DNA from: Armatimonadota bacterium
Lineage (GTDB): Bacteria; Armatimonadota; Fimbriimonadia; Fimbriimonadales; Fimbriimonadaceae
NCBI GenBank assembly: GCA_018268395.1
Contig: JAFDWQ010000003.1
Span: 345,238 to 409,237 of the forward strand
Direction of reading: 5' to 3'
DNA length: 64,000 bases
In this document: in pieces, positions 25,500 to 33,949 of the stretch
Numbering within the stretch: the first letter of the stretch is position 1
Layout of the letters: the number at the start of each line of letters is the position of its first letter
Program-made: the position numbers and the translations under genes
The notes under the pieces: generated by a model
The model's database searches: none
What the model was told of the DNA's origin: nothing
What the model saw: the letters and a program-made list of their open reading frames with translations, nothing else

Positions 25500-26749
25500 C
25501 GTGACGCCTCCACGCTTTCGGACTGGTACCTGCCTTCGTTCAATGTATATCCGCTTCCGTCTTCGAGTTCCCGCAGTTCCGTCCAGACCGGCTCTCCGGC
25601 CATGGCGCCTCCTTCTGCGACGGCAAAGTTCTTGACCGTCAACGCTGAGGCCAAGATCTCGGCGGCGCCCCGGGTCGAGCGGTCGACGAGCAAGGTCAAT
25701 TTCTTGGCTACGGGCGCCCCGTTCGTAGTGGTCAGGGTCTTGGACGTTCCTCCCTTTTCTCGGACGATCTCGCCGAACTGGCTCCGGGGGGCGAGTACGG
25801 ACAAGACGGGGAGCACTTCCTTACAGGCTCCGATCGTGCTCTGTCGAAGGTCGATGGTGACGTCCCCGGGTGGCAGTTTGGAACCCAGTTCGTGGGCGGC
25901 GCCTTCGAACATCCTCAAGACGACGGTCTGACCGTCGACTTCGACCGAAGGAAGCTTCAGGACGGCGGTCTCGACGTCGGCTCTTTGGACCTTTCCGCCG
26001 TGCGACCACTCCACCGACAGCGTCGTGCCTGATCCGCTGGTCAGGAGGTCGGCCGCGCGCATGGCGCCTATTCCGGCCTTGGCCCGCTTCTGAAAGTCCG
26101 TACGCAGGGACTTCAGGGCGGCGGCGTCCCCCTTGCCCTTCGAGACCGCGTCCTGCATGTCCCGTAGCGCCTTGATGTCCCGCCAACTCAGCACCGATTT
26201 GCCGTTGACACCGCGGATGACGTCGCCGACCTTCATTCCTGCTCGCTCCGCCGGGCTTCCCGGGAGGACCGTGGCCACGACGATCTCAGGGAACAGCATG
26301 GCGGGGTCGGCCGACCGGATGTTCTTCCGGGCCTTTGAGACCTGCGAAGGGTCGATGCCGGCCCGGATCTCGATCCCGACACCGTGGAACGTCCCCTTGA
26401 GGCGGTCTTTCGCCTCAGCGAGATGGTCGGCCGGGTGGAACTGGCTTAAGGGGTCCCACAAACCCAGGACCATGCCTTTGACGGCCCCGTAGGCGAGCTT
26501 CCGCTCGTCCGCGACGGGTTCGATGTAGTCGCGCTCTAAGATGCGCGTCAACTGATAGAAGTACTCGCCTTCAGGGATGTTGCGGCCACTGTCGGGAGAC
26601 AGTTCGATGCTGGCGACATCGAGAAGGCCGGTCTTTTTCGGAGCGGCGCCCAGTTCTTGGCGCGTCCGCACCTCGCTCCCCCAAATGAACGACCCGATCG
26701 CGGCCAAGGCGGCCACGGCGGGTCCGACGCTCTTCTTCCAGTCCGACAT
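25496..26749 (-). CDS. S41 protease-like paralogue with degenerate active site
   Basis: A 417-residue protein with AAGGAG before its ATG and an N-terminal membrane segment (VGPAVAALAAIGSFIWGSEV). It follows the CtpA plan: VKGMVLGLWDPLSQFHPADH, a PDZ domain (VATVLPGSPAERAGMKVGDVI), GDVTIDLRQSTIGACKEVL in place of DLRGNGGG, and RSTRGAAEILASAL in place of SDSASASEIFAGAL. The serines of the catalytic motif are Thr, Gly and Ala here, and the lysine region reads AEGGAMAGEPV without GK. It is probably not a protease; it may be an adaptor or regulator for the active enzyme encoded just downstream. Confidence 0.8.
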   Translation of the reverse strand: MSDWKKSVGPAVAALAAIGSFIWGSEVRTRQELGAAPKKTGLLDVASIELSPDSGRNIPEGEYFYQLTRILERDYIEPVADERKLAYGAVKGMVLGLWDPLSQFHPADHLAEAKDRLKGTFHGVGIEIRAGIDPSQVSKARKNIRSADPAMLFPEIVVATVLPGSPAERAGMKVGDVIRGVNGKSVLSWRDIKALRDMQDAVSKGKGDAAALKSLRTDFQKRAKAGIGAMRAADLLTSGSGTTLSVEWSHGGKVQRADVETAVLKLPSVEVDGQTVVLRMFEGAAHELGSKLPPGDVTIDLRQSTIGACKEVLPVLSVLAPRSQFGEIVREKGGTSKTLTTTNGAPVAKKLTLLVDRSTRGAAEILASALTVKNFAVAEGGAMAGEPVWTELRELEDGSGYTLNEGRYQSESVEASR

Positions 26750-26775
26750 GCTCTTCTTGTGAGACTCCTTACAAC

Positions 26776-27222
26776 TTACGCGCCGTCTGGGTTCCCGTCC
26801 AATTTTCGGACCCTGCGCTCGTGCCGCTCCTCGTGGTCTTCCGGGGTTTCAAGGAACGCGGTGAGGATTTTTTCCGCCTCAGGCTCCGTGGTCACCCTGG
26901 CACCCAGGCAAAGGACGTTGGCGTGATTGTGCTTCCTTGCCATCTCGGCATGCCCGACCGAGCAACACACCGCTGCCCGGATCCCGGAATGCCTGTTGGC
27001 CCGGATGCTGACACCGATCCCGGTGCCACATATCAGGACGCCGAAGTCGGCAGCGCTGTCGCGGAGAGTCCGGACAACCAGGTCGGAAGCATCGGGATAG
27101 TCGAACGCTTCCAAACCTGGGGCGCCCACTTCGTCGACCTCATGGCCCTTCGACCTGGCGGCCGAGGCTAAGCTCTGTCGCAGGCTGAAACCTGCATGGT
27201 CCGAGCCGAAGACGAGTCTCAT
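26776..27222 (-). CDS. rpiB: Ribose-5-phosphate isomerase B
   Basis: A 148-residue enzyme of the RpiB/LacAB family interconverting ribose-5-phosphate and ribulose-5-phosphate in the pentose phosphate pathway. Motifs: VFGSDHAGFSLRQSL, CGTGIGVSIRANRHSGIRAAVC with the active-site cysteine, and RKHNHANVLCLGARVT. The start overlaps the stop of the HEAT-repeat gene by four bases. The minus-strand order mtnP-like, HEAT gene, rpiB, S41 pair may be one transcription unit. Confidence 0.93.
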   Translation of the reverse strand: MRLVFGSDHAGFSLRQSLASAARSKGHEVDEVGAPGLEAFDYPDASDLVVRTLRDSAADFGVLICGTGIGVSIRANRHSGIRAAVCCSVGHAEMARKHNHANVLCLGARVTTEPEAEKILTAFLETPEDHEERHERRVRKLDGNPDGA

Positions 27223-29756
27223 CCTCCCGTCACCGGGAACCCTTTGGCCTTGGCAAGCTCTTCAAGGGCCTTCTTGACGAGAGGATCAGGATCGGAGAAC
27301 GCGTTTCTGACTTCGTCCGGTTGCACCGGTCCGGGCTGGGTCGCGAAGGCGCGGAGCGCCATGGCCCGGACGCGAGGGTCGGTATCGACCACGGCCGACC
27401 TGAGGGCGGGGCGATACGCTTCCTTCGCCCGTAGGCGCATGACGTCCAGCAGATACGTCCGGACGGTGGGCGAATCGTCCTTGACACCCTTGAGGGCTTC
27501 GGACTGGAGCCCGGGGTCTTTGACGTCGATCAGACGGGCGTACGCACTTGCTCGGACGACCTCGGACGGATCGTTCACGGCCGCGAACAACAGCCTCCTG
27601 GCAACAAGGTCGATGCCGGTGTCGGCCCTCCTGGCGATCTCCGTCTTGACGACCGGATCGGGCTCCGTCATCAACATCGTGGACAGGACGGCTCCCGCTA
27701 AGGGTGATTTCACGAGCGTGAGGGCGCGAACGGATTCGAGCCGTGCTTCCCGGTTGCGGACCGCCAAGAAGTTCAAGGACTTGACCATGGCCGGATCGGC
27801 CAGCGGTGCGATCTGGGCTGCGGCGAACCCTTGGTTATGGTCGAACGGCCCCTTCTCGACCGTGGCCCTCAATTCGGCGAGCGCGTCGGTCGTCCCTTGG
27901 AACGCCAGGGCCCTAGCGGCAAGGAAAGCGACGGGGACGTAGGCCGAACGGACCGCCTCGGCCAAGGCCGGGATCGATCCCACGTCCTTGACACGGGTCA
28001 AAACGGAGAGGGCCGTCAGTTTCTCGGTCGTATCTTGAGAGGACAGACCCGCCTTGAGCGACGCGAGGTCCTCAGCGTCGGGCGTGTCTTGGATCGCGGC
28101 CAGTTCAAGGGCCTTCAGGGACGCCGGTTCGGCCTTGGGGACCTCGACCGGGGCCGGGGCTAACGCGAGGCCGGAGACAGTGAACGTGGCCGTCCCTCGG
28201 GTCGTCCGCTCGCAGGCTCCTGGTTCGGCCGGTCCGAACAGGATCGTGACCGCTTTGTGCCCGGCGATCAGCCCTCCGATCGGGACGCTGACGGCATGGA
28301 ACTGGTCGTCGGCGGGAACGGCCGCGTCGAAGAGCCCCTTACGGCCGGGTTGCTCGACCGGGCCTGCCGAGTCGCCGCCCAAGAGCACCGTGGCGAGCTC
28401 TTGACCTTCCGTGCCCACGAGCCGAAGGGCCACGCTTTCGTCGGCCGAGAGTTTGACGCTGGCGTTCAGATACTTCGCGTCAGGAGGGACAAGACCGGAA
28501 AAGACCCGCGCGAAACCTCGCAAGACGCGCCCCTTGACCTTGATTTCGAACGCGGAAGCCTGCCCGGAGTCCGGGAGTTGCGAGCACTCGAAACTTCCGG
28601 ACCCGAAAGGCACGGCGGGTTGGACGCTCTCGTATTCGACGTTTTCGAACGTCGGGACGTCCTCGGACGGTGCCGACTCGAATTCGGCGTACACGCCGCT
28701 AGGGGAGAAGCTCCATGCGACGGGTTTCGAGCCGGACGGAGTCCGGAACAGAGTATCGGCCAGTTCGATGCGGACAGCCGTCCGGCCGTCCTTCTTGACC
28801 ACAGGTCCCTGGACGTCTTCTAGGGTCCAAGCGGCCGGATCCGTCGGCTCGAGGGCCAGCCGTTCGACCGTCGGGCCCCACCAAGGAACGGGAGTCCGAG
28901 AGAGTTCGATAGGAGTCTGAGCGGAAACGAGACCGCTCGCTTTGACCACGAGCTGGCGCTTCCAGCATTCGTAGAGGACTGCAGGAAAAGCTTCGCGCGT
29001 CGCCTGGTCACCTGTTCGATAGAGCGGCACCACGGAAAGCGGCGTGCTGCCAGACAAGAAAGTGTCGGTCCGGCCTGCGAGACCTCCATGGACGACGAAG
29101 ACTCCGGCATAGGGGCCCCGGTAGACCTTGTCGTCGGTTTCGAACAGGTCGTTGTTGAAGCAAGGTATGGCGTTCTGGTAGACGAACCGGGCTCCGAAGG
29201 ATCCGAGCGGCAGAGACGTCGGATCCGTGCCGATGTCCAGTCTAGCGGCCTGAGGCGGGTCCTCTTTTCCCGCTTCGGTCTCGACCACGAACGGGTCGCC
29301 CTCGGTCTGGAGGTCGAGCTTCACGTCGACTTTTCCGCCGAGCGATCCTTCGAGCATGGCCTCGAACGTCGCCAGTCCGGATCGAAGGTCGGCAAGGTCG
29401 GGGCCATCGATGACCGTCCGTCGTTGGCGGACGACGCCCGCCGGGCTCTTTTGGAGGACCGTCGTGTCGTCGAAGACGATGACTTTCAAGCGATAAGCCG
29501 GCTTGGTGGTGCTTTGGTCGACCTTCGAGTACAGCTCCTTGAAGTCGCCCCAGCCTCCATCGACGAGATACGGTCGGTCGATTCGCCCTGTGCCAGCGAC
29601 GGCGACGCGGCTCGTCCCGATCAGCACGGTCGGCGTGTTCCTGCCGAAGGGTCCGCCCGAAGGGAACGTCACCTCGGGGACTGCCGGCTTGGCGTCCTGC
29701 GTCGTAGGTTGTGCTTGACTCAGGAAGGTCGCGAAGACCAAGGCGCTGACGGTCAT
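27219..29756 (-). CDS. Large secreted protein with C-terminal HEAT repeats
   Basis: An 845-residue protein with a signal peptide (MTVSALVFATFLSQAQ). Residues 30-560 are beta-rich with no family I recognise (VYRGPYAGVFVVHGGLAGR, VWGP-like Trp/Pro segments, FECSQLPDSGQASAFEIKVKG). Residues 570-840 are a run of HEAT/PBS-lyase-type helix pairs (AVRSAYVPVAFLAARALAFQG, VVRASAYARLIDVKDPGLQS, VDTDPRVRAMALRAFATQPG). Such repeats bind proteins. It overlaps mtnP upstream and rpiB downstream by four bases each. Function unknown. Confidence 0.7.
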   Translation of the reverse strand: MTVSALVFATFLSQAQPTTQDAKPAVPEVTFPSGGPFGRNTPTVLIGTSRVAVAGTGRIDRPYLVDGGWGDFKELYSKVDQSTTKPAYRLKVIVFDDTTVLQKSPAGVVRQRRTVIDGPDLADLRSGLATFEAMLEGSLGGKVDVKLDLQTEGDPFVVETEAGKEDPPQAARLDIGTDPTSLPLGSFGARFVYQNAIPCFNNDLFETDDKVYRGPYAGVFVVHGGLAGRTDTFLSGSTPLSVVPLYRTGDQATREAFPAVLYECWKRQLVVKASGLVSAQTPIELSRTPVPWWGPTVERLALEPTDPAAWTLEDVQGPVVKKDGRTAVRIELADTLFRTPSGSKPVAWSFSPSGVYAEFESAPSEDVPTFENVEYESVQPAVPFGSGSFECSQLPDSGQASAFEIKVKGRVLRGFARVFSGLVPPDAKYLNASVKLSADESVALRLVGTEGQELATVLLGGDSAGPVEQPGRKGLFDAAVPADDQFHAVSVPIGGLIAGHKAVTILFGPAEPGACERTTRGTATFTVSGLALAPAPVEVPKAEPASLKALELAAIQDTPDAEDLASLKAGLSSQDTTEKLTALSVLTRVKDVGSIPALAEAVRSAYVPVAFLAARALAFQGTTDALAELRATVEKGPFDHNQGFAAAQIAPLADPAMVKSLNFLAVRNREARLESVRALTLVKSPLAGAVLSTMLMTEPDPVVKTEIARRADTGIDLVARRLLFAAVNDPSEVVRASAYARLIDVKDPGLQSEALKGVKDDSPTVRTYLLDVMRLRAKEAYRPALRSAVVDTDPRVRAMALRAFATQPGPVQPDEVRNAFSDPDPLVKKALEELAKAKGFPVTGG

Positions 29757-30601
29757 GTCACCTCAAAAAGACGCACGTCCATCGGAGACGTCGCATGACC
29801 GTCGCCCCTTGTGAACTGTAGGGCCTCTCGGCCTCCGATGCCGGAAAGGTCGGCAGGAAGACGCTTCACAAGGTCTAGGACGACGCTCCGGGCCTTCTCG
29901 GCGTTGCTCATGAACACTTCGAGCACGTTATGGGCGGTGACCGCTTCGGTGTCGGCCACGATCCCGCTGTCGTAGTCGGTGACGAGCGAGATGTTCACCA
30001 CGCCCATACCGAGTTCGTGACACAGGTAAGCCTCGGGGTACTGCGTCATGTTGACGACGTGCCACCCCATTTGGGTGAACCACGCGCTCTCCGCTTTCGT
30101 CGAAAAGCGCGGGCCCTGGATCACGACGACCGTGCCGCCGTCGTGACAGGTGATGCCGTTGGCTTCGATCGCCTCGCAGGCGAGCCGGCGGAGGGCCTTG
30201 TCGTACATGTCGGCGGGGCTGACGTGCGTCGTGATCGGCCCGTCGTAGAACGTGTCGGGTCTCCCGCTCGTCCGGTCGACGAACTGGTCTGCGACCAAAA
30301 AGTCGCCGGGTGCGATGTGCCGTTGAAGGCTACCGACCGCGCACGGGCTGACGACCGCTTTCACGCCGAGTCGGTGGAAGGCCCAGACGTTCGCCCTGTA
30401 GTTGACCTTCTGGGGCGGGATGGTATGACGCCGGCCGTGACGGGGCATGAACGCGACCTGGCGGCCGTGGACGGTCGCGACGAAGACGCTGTCGCTGGGG
30501 GGGCCGTAAGGCGTATCGACCTTGACCTCCGTGATGTCCTCAAGGAGGCTGTAGAACCCCGAACCTCCGAAAACGCCGATCTCGATGGGGGTGCGGCTCA
30601 C
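29753..30601 (-). CDS. mtnP: S-methyl-5'-thioadenosine phosphorylase (or MTI phosphorylase)
   Basis: A 282-residue purine nucleoside phosphorylase-fold enzyme. It splits 5'-methylthioadenosine, a by-product of polyamine synthesis, into adenine and methylthioribose-1-phosphate. Motifs: IGVFGGSGFYSLLED, FMPRHGRRHTIPPQKVNYRA, VVSPCAVGSLQRHIAPGDFL, VVIQGPRFSTKAESAWF and VNMTQYPEAYLCHELGM. NMTQYPEA, not NMTTYPE, is seen in the subgroup of 6-oxopurine (methylthioinosine) phosphorylases, so the exact base is uncertain. It overlaps the neighbouring genes by four bases each. Confidence 0.87.
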   Translation of the reverse strand: MSRTPIEIGVFGGSGFYSLLEDITEVKVDTPYGPPSDSVFVATVHGRQVAFMPRHGRRHTIPPQKVNYRANVWAFHRLGVKAVVSPCAVGSLQRHIAPGDFLVADQFVDRTSGRPDTFYDGPITTHVSPADMYDKALRRLACEAIEANGITCHDGGTVVVIQGPRFSTKAESAWFTQMGWHVVNMTQYPEAYLCHELGMGVVNISLVTDYDSGIVADTEAVTAHNVLEVFMSNAEKARSVVLDLVKRLPADLSGIGGREALQFTRGDGHATSPMDVRLFEVT

Positions 30602-31482
30602 TTCGACGTCCTTCCTTCAGCGACCCGGGCGACCTGGTTGCTGACGCTGTCGATGAACGCTTCGACACGGGCGCCGGTACGGTAGAGGATGTCGGATCGG
30701 ACTTCGTACACGTGGCGTAGTCTGACAGCCTTGGTCGAGGCCAGTCTCGGGTCTTTCAGGATCTTCTCTCCCTCGCCGAACCCGGTGAAGACGATCTCGG
30801 GATCGCCCGCTACGAGTTGTTCGACCGGGAACGGTGCGAAGAGCCGCGTGTCGGGGCCGATGACGTCGACGCCGCAGGTTTTGAGGACGTCGGCGACGAA
30901 CGAGCCTTTGCCTGCGGTCAGGAACTCTCCCGATCCGGCCATGAGGACACAGCCCTTGACCCTTGGTTCGGGGACTTTCGAGGCGGCCGTTTCGGCAGCG
31001 TTGTGGACTTTGTCGACGAGGTCGGACACGCGCGTGATGGTGCCGGTCATCGATCCGAAGTCGAGGAGCTGGTCCTCGTACTGCGCGATCGTCGTGGGCG
31101 AAACGTCGACGAGGGTCGCGCCTGTCTGGAGGAGTTTCTGCTTGACGTCGTCGCCGAAGAGGGCGCCGTCGAAGATGATGACTTCGGGCCGGATCTGCGC
31201 GATCTTTTCGAAGTCGGGTTTCGTGCCGTCGACGACGACCGGGACTTGCTTGACGCCCGCCGGGAAGTCGCACGACGAACTTCGGCCCTGCATCGAGTTC
31301 GAAAGTCCGATCTGAGACACGATCTCGGTCGTGCTCGGACTGAGGCTCACGATCCTCTTGGGCTTGTCGATCGGCCGTCCTTCGATACCGCGTTGAGGCT
31401 GTTCGCACCCGATGACGAAGGCCAACGTCGTCAGGGCGGCGAGCGCCCAGAACTTCCCGCGCATGGACGGATTGTGACGCAT
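30598..31482 (-). CDS. ABC transporter substrate-binding lipoprotein, BtuF/FhuD type
   Basis: A 294-residue protein starting at ATG 31482 or ATG 31464. The signal peptide ends in a lipobox ([10 protein letters not shown]). The helical-backbone metal-receptor fold is recognised from [55 protein letters not shown] and the long helix followed by [20 protein letters not shown]. Relatives bind cobalamin, haem or siderophores. No riboswitch or permease gene is nearby, so the ligand is open. mreB diverges from it across 122 bases. Confidence 0.82.
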   Translation of the reverse strand: MRHNPSMRGKFWALAALTTLAFVIGCEQPQRGIEGRPIDKPKRIVSLSPSTTEIVSQIGLSNSMQGRSSSCDFPAGVKQVPVVVDGTKPDFEKIAQIRPEVIIFDGALFGDDVKQKLLQTGATLVDVSPTTIAQYEDQLLDFGSMTGTITRVSDLVDKVHNAAETAASKVPEPRVKGCVLMAGSGEFLTAGKGSFVADVLKTCGVDVIGPDTRLFAPFPVEQLVAGDPEIVFTGFGEGEKILKDPRLASTKAVRLRHVYEVRSDILYRTGARVEAFIDSVSNQVARVAEGRTSK

Positions 31483-31604
31483 CGCGGCACCGTCCGCCCC
31501 TTGTCCGGCTGGGACTCGCGCGGCGCCCGGCTTCGGCCCACGCTAGGTTCGCGCGATGTGTCATCTTTGCCAGGAAAGGGCCGCGGCTCCTTTTCTCCTT
31601 TTTC

Positions 31605-32672
31605 ATGAAGTCCAACGGCCAGCCCGTGCCCCTTTGGAGGTCCATCCTGAAGCGCTTCACCAGCGACATCGGGATCGACCTCGGGACGGCCAACACCCTT
31701 GTCCACGTGGCGGGACGAGGCATCTTGATCCGCGAGCCGAGCGTCGTCGCGATCAACAAGGACACGAAGGAAGTCCTGGAAGTGGGTGAGGAAGCCCGGC
31801 GGATGCTCGGACGGACGCCTGCGAACATCGTCGCCACCCGTCCGCTCCGCGACGGTGTCATCGCCGACTACGAGATGACCCTGAAGATGATCCAGAAATT
31901 CATCAAGAGGGCACGGAGCGGGATCACCTTGCACCAGACCGTCGTGGTCGGTATTCCGAGCGGCGTGACGGAGGTAGAACGCGACGCCGTCCTCGACGCG
32001 TGCAAGAAAGCGGGCGCGCACAAGGCGTACGTCATCGAGGAACCCATGGCCGCCGCGATCGGCGCCGGGCTTCCGATCGTCGAGCCGATCGGAAGCATGA
32101 TCGTCGACATCGGAGGCGGGACGACCGAAGTCGCGGTGATCTCGCTCGCGGGCATCGTCCACTCGCGCTCGATCCGGGTCGCGGGCGACGAGATCGACGA
32201 AGCGATCGGCGCCTATGTCAGGCGGGCCCACAACCTCTTCATCGGAGACCGGACGGCCGAACAGGCGAAGATCGAAATCGGAAGCGCTTACCCGCTGGAA
32301 GAGGTCTTGACCTTAGAGGTCAAGGGACGCGACTTGGTGACGGGCCTGCCCCGCAGCGCCGTCATCTCCAGCGAAGAGATCCGGGTCGCGATCCAAGAGC
32401 CGGTCAATTCGATCGTCGAAGCGGTCAAGCTCACGCTGGAAGCGACGCCTCCAGAACTTGCCGCGGACTGCATGAATCACGGTATCGTCCTCGCTGGAGG
32501 CGGGGCCCTTCTCAGAGGTCTCGACAGGTTGATCAGCGAAGAGACGTCCATGCCCGTCCATATCGCACCGAACCCCCTCGACTGTGTCGCGATCGGCACG
32601 GGCCGCATGCTCGATGCCCTCTATGAAGAGCCGGCGATCCGCCGCATGCTGGAGAAAGCATCGAGGGGTTAG
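31605..32672 (+). CDS. mreB: Rod shape-determining protein MreB
   Basis: A 355-residue bacterial actin that directs lateral-wall synthesis. Actin-fold ATP motifs are all present: [16 protein letters not shown] (phosphate 1), [49 protein letters not shown] (phosphate 2) and [18 protein letters not shown] (adenosine). The protein has about 12 extra N-terminal residues with LWRSILKRF, an amphipathic helix that could bind membrane. It is the first gene of mreBCD. A purine-rich AGGAAAGGG lies about 25 bases upstream; no typical Shine-Dalgarno is nearer. Confidence 0.95.
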   Translation: MKSNGQPVPLWRSILKRFTSDIGIDLGTANTLVHVAGRGILIREPSVVAINKDTKEVLEVGEEARRMLGRTPANIVATRPLRDGVIADYEMTLKMIQKFIKRARSGITLHQTVVVGIPSGVTEVERDAVLDACKKAGAHKAYVIEEPMAAAIGAGLPIVEPIGSMIVDIGGGTTEVAVISLAGIVHSRSIRVAGDEIDEAIGAYVRRAHNLFIGDRTAEQAKIEIGSAYPLEEVLTLEVKGRDLVTGLPRSAVISSEEIRVAIQEPVNSIVEAVKLTLEATPPELAADCMNHGIVLAGGGALLRGLDRLISEETSMPVHIAPNPLDCVAIGTGRMLDALYEEPAIRRMLEKASRG

Positions 32673-32713
32673 AAGGTTCCCGGCGTCCGGACTGGATCGC
32701 CTTCGCCGTTTTC

Positions 32714-33469
32714 GTGGCCCTTGCCATCGTGTTCGGGCAGTTCCAGAACCGTGCCCGGGCGACAGGGTCCGTCGATCCGGTCTCTGGTTTCACAAGGACC
32801 GTGACCCTTCCCCTCGCACGCGCGTTCGACGGGATGTCCGCGTGGTTCGGATCGACGGCCGTCAACCTGACCTCCGGCCCGGGCCTGCAGCGCGAGTTGG
32901 CGCGGCTCAAGGATGTGGAGAGTGCGGCCAAGCTTTACGCCGATACGGTGGCCGTGAAGGACCAGACGATCGCGTCCCTCCGGGCCCTGCAAGGGTTCCC
33001 CGACGTCGGCCGGACGCGCGTTCCTGCCAGGACGGTCGCCTACTTCGCCTACCAGAACCAAGTGACGGTCTCGGCCGGCCGCGACCAAGGCGTGACGAAG
33101 GGCTTGCCCGTCGTCAGCGCCCAGGGCCTGCTCGGCGTCGTACAGGCCGTCGAAGCGGACCGGTGCCAGGTGTTGCTGTTGACTTCGCCCGCCGTGAAGA
33201 TCGGCGCGATGGTGTTCCGGGACCCGCCTGTCGCCGGGTTCTTGAAGGGTCAGTCGCCGGTCCGCCTGACCTTGGACGTGCTCGACACGAACAAGGTCGA
33301 GGTCGGCGATCCCGTGGTCACGTCCGGATTCTCGGAAAAGATCCCTCGGGGACTGGCCGTCGGCCGCGTCGTCCAAGTCGTCACCGACGAGAACTACGGC
33401 ATCCGCCGCGTCTACGTGGCCCCGGCCGTGCAGGTCGGCAAGGCCACCGAAGTCTGGGTGCTGAAATGA
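32714..33469 (+). CDS. mreC: Rod shape-determining protein MreC
   Basis: A 251-residue periplasmic scaffold protein linking MreB to wall synthases. It has an N-terminal membrane segment, a helical coiled-coil part (GLQRELARLKDVESAAKLYA) and the double beta-barrel core (ARTVAYFAYQNQVTVSAGRDQGVTKGLPVV, GLLGVVQAVEADRCQVLLLT, VTSGFSEKIPRGLAVGRVV). GTG 32714 is the only standard start codon in this frame after the stop at 32624. It truncates the membrane helix, whose upstream codons (RRPDWIAFAVF) look coding, so a rare start such as ATC 32696 cannot be excluded. It overlaps mreD as ATGA. Confidence 0.85.
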   Translation: MALAIVFGQFQNRARATGSVDPVSGFTRTVTLPLARAFDGMSAWFGSTAVNLTSGPGLQRELARLKDVESAAKLYADTVAVKDQTIASLRALQGFPDVGRTRVPARTVAYFAYQNQVTVSAGRDQGVTKGLPVVSAQGLLGVVQAVEADRCQVLLLTSPAVKIGAMVFRDPPVAGFLKGQSPVRLTLDVLDTNKVEVGDPVVTSGFSEKIPRGLAVGRVVQVVTDENYGIRRVYVAPAVQVGKATEVWVLK

Positions 33470-33945
33470 ACGCGCTCAAAGTCGCGGGAGTGGTCGTCCT
33501 GCTGTGGCTCGCGTCGTGCTGGAACCAGTCCGAAGCCGGCCGGTCGTTACTGTTCGGCCATCGCTTCAATCCCGTCCTGGTCGTGCTCGTCCTTGCCTCC
33601 GTACGCTCCCGACCAGGCGTCTCGGCTTTCTTCGGATTCATGGCCGGCGTCCTGGCCGCAGGGCCGGCAGGTGCGGACATGACGGCCTTGACGCTCTCCC
33701 GGACGGCCGTTTCGTTCTTGACGTCGTTCGTCGTCGGACTCGGCCTCCAGGTGGGAAGCCTGCTCGTCGGACTGGTCGCGATCGTGTTCACTCTTGTCGC
33801 CCAAACCGGCCTCTTGTTCATGGCCCAGCCGCCTGACATCGGTGCGTTCCTAGGGGTTACAATCGGGACAGCGATCTACAACGGTGTCGTCGCGGCGTCC
33901 CTAGACGCTCTCCTGCGGCGATGGCTGGACCCGCCGGTGGATTGA
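33466..33945 (+). CDS. mreD: Rod shape-determining protein MreD-like
   Basis: A 159-residue very hydrophobic protein from ATG 33466, overlapping the mreC stop by four bases. Four to five membrane helices are visible (VAGVVVLLWLASCW, VVLVLASVRSRPGVSAFFGF, VVGLGLQVGSLLVGLVAIVF, FLGVTIGTAIYNGVVAASL). Sequence similarity to MreD is only loose; the name rests on length, hydrophobicity, SAFFGFMAGVLAAGPAG (similar to the MreD helix with G and P) and its place after mreC. It acts with MreC in the elongasome. Confidence 0.78.
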   Translation: MNALKVAGVVVLLWLASCWNQSEAGRSLLFGHRFNPVLVVLVLASVRSRPGVSAFFGFMAGVLAAGPAGADMTALTLSRTAVSFLTSFVVGLGLQVGSLLVGLVAIVFTLVAQTGLLFMAQPPDIGAFLGVTIGTAIYNGVVAASLDALLRRWLDPPVD

Positions 33946-33949
33946 AAGG

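Noticed and set aside
32584-33465. Early start for mreD inside mreB and mreC
   Set aside because: The translation before ATG 33466 is Arg/Pro-biased shadow sequence; MreD length fits the ATGA-coupled start.
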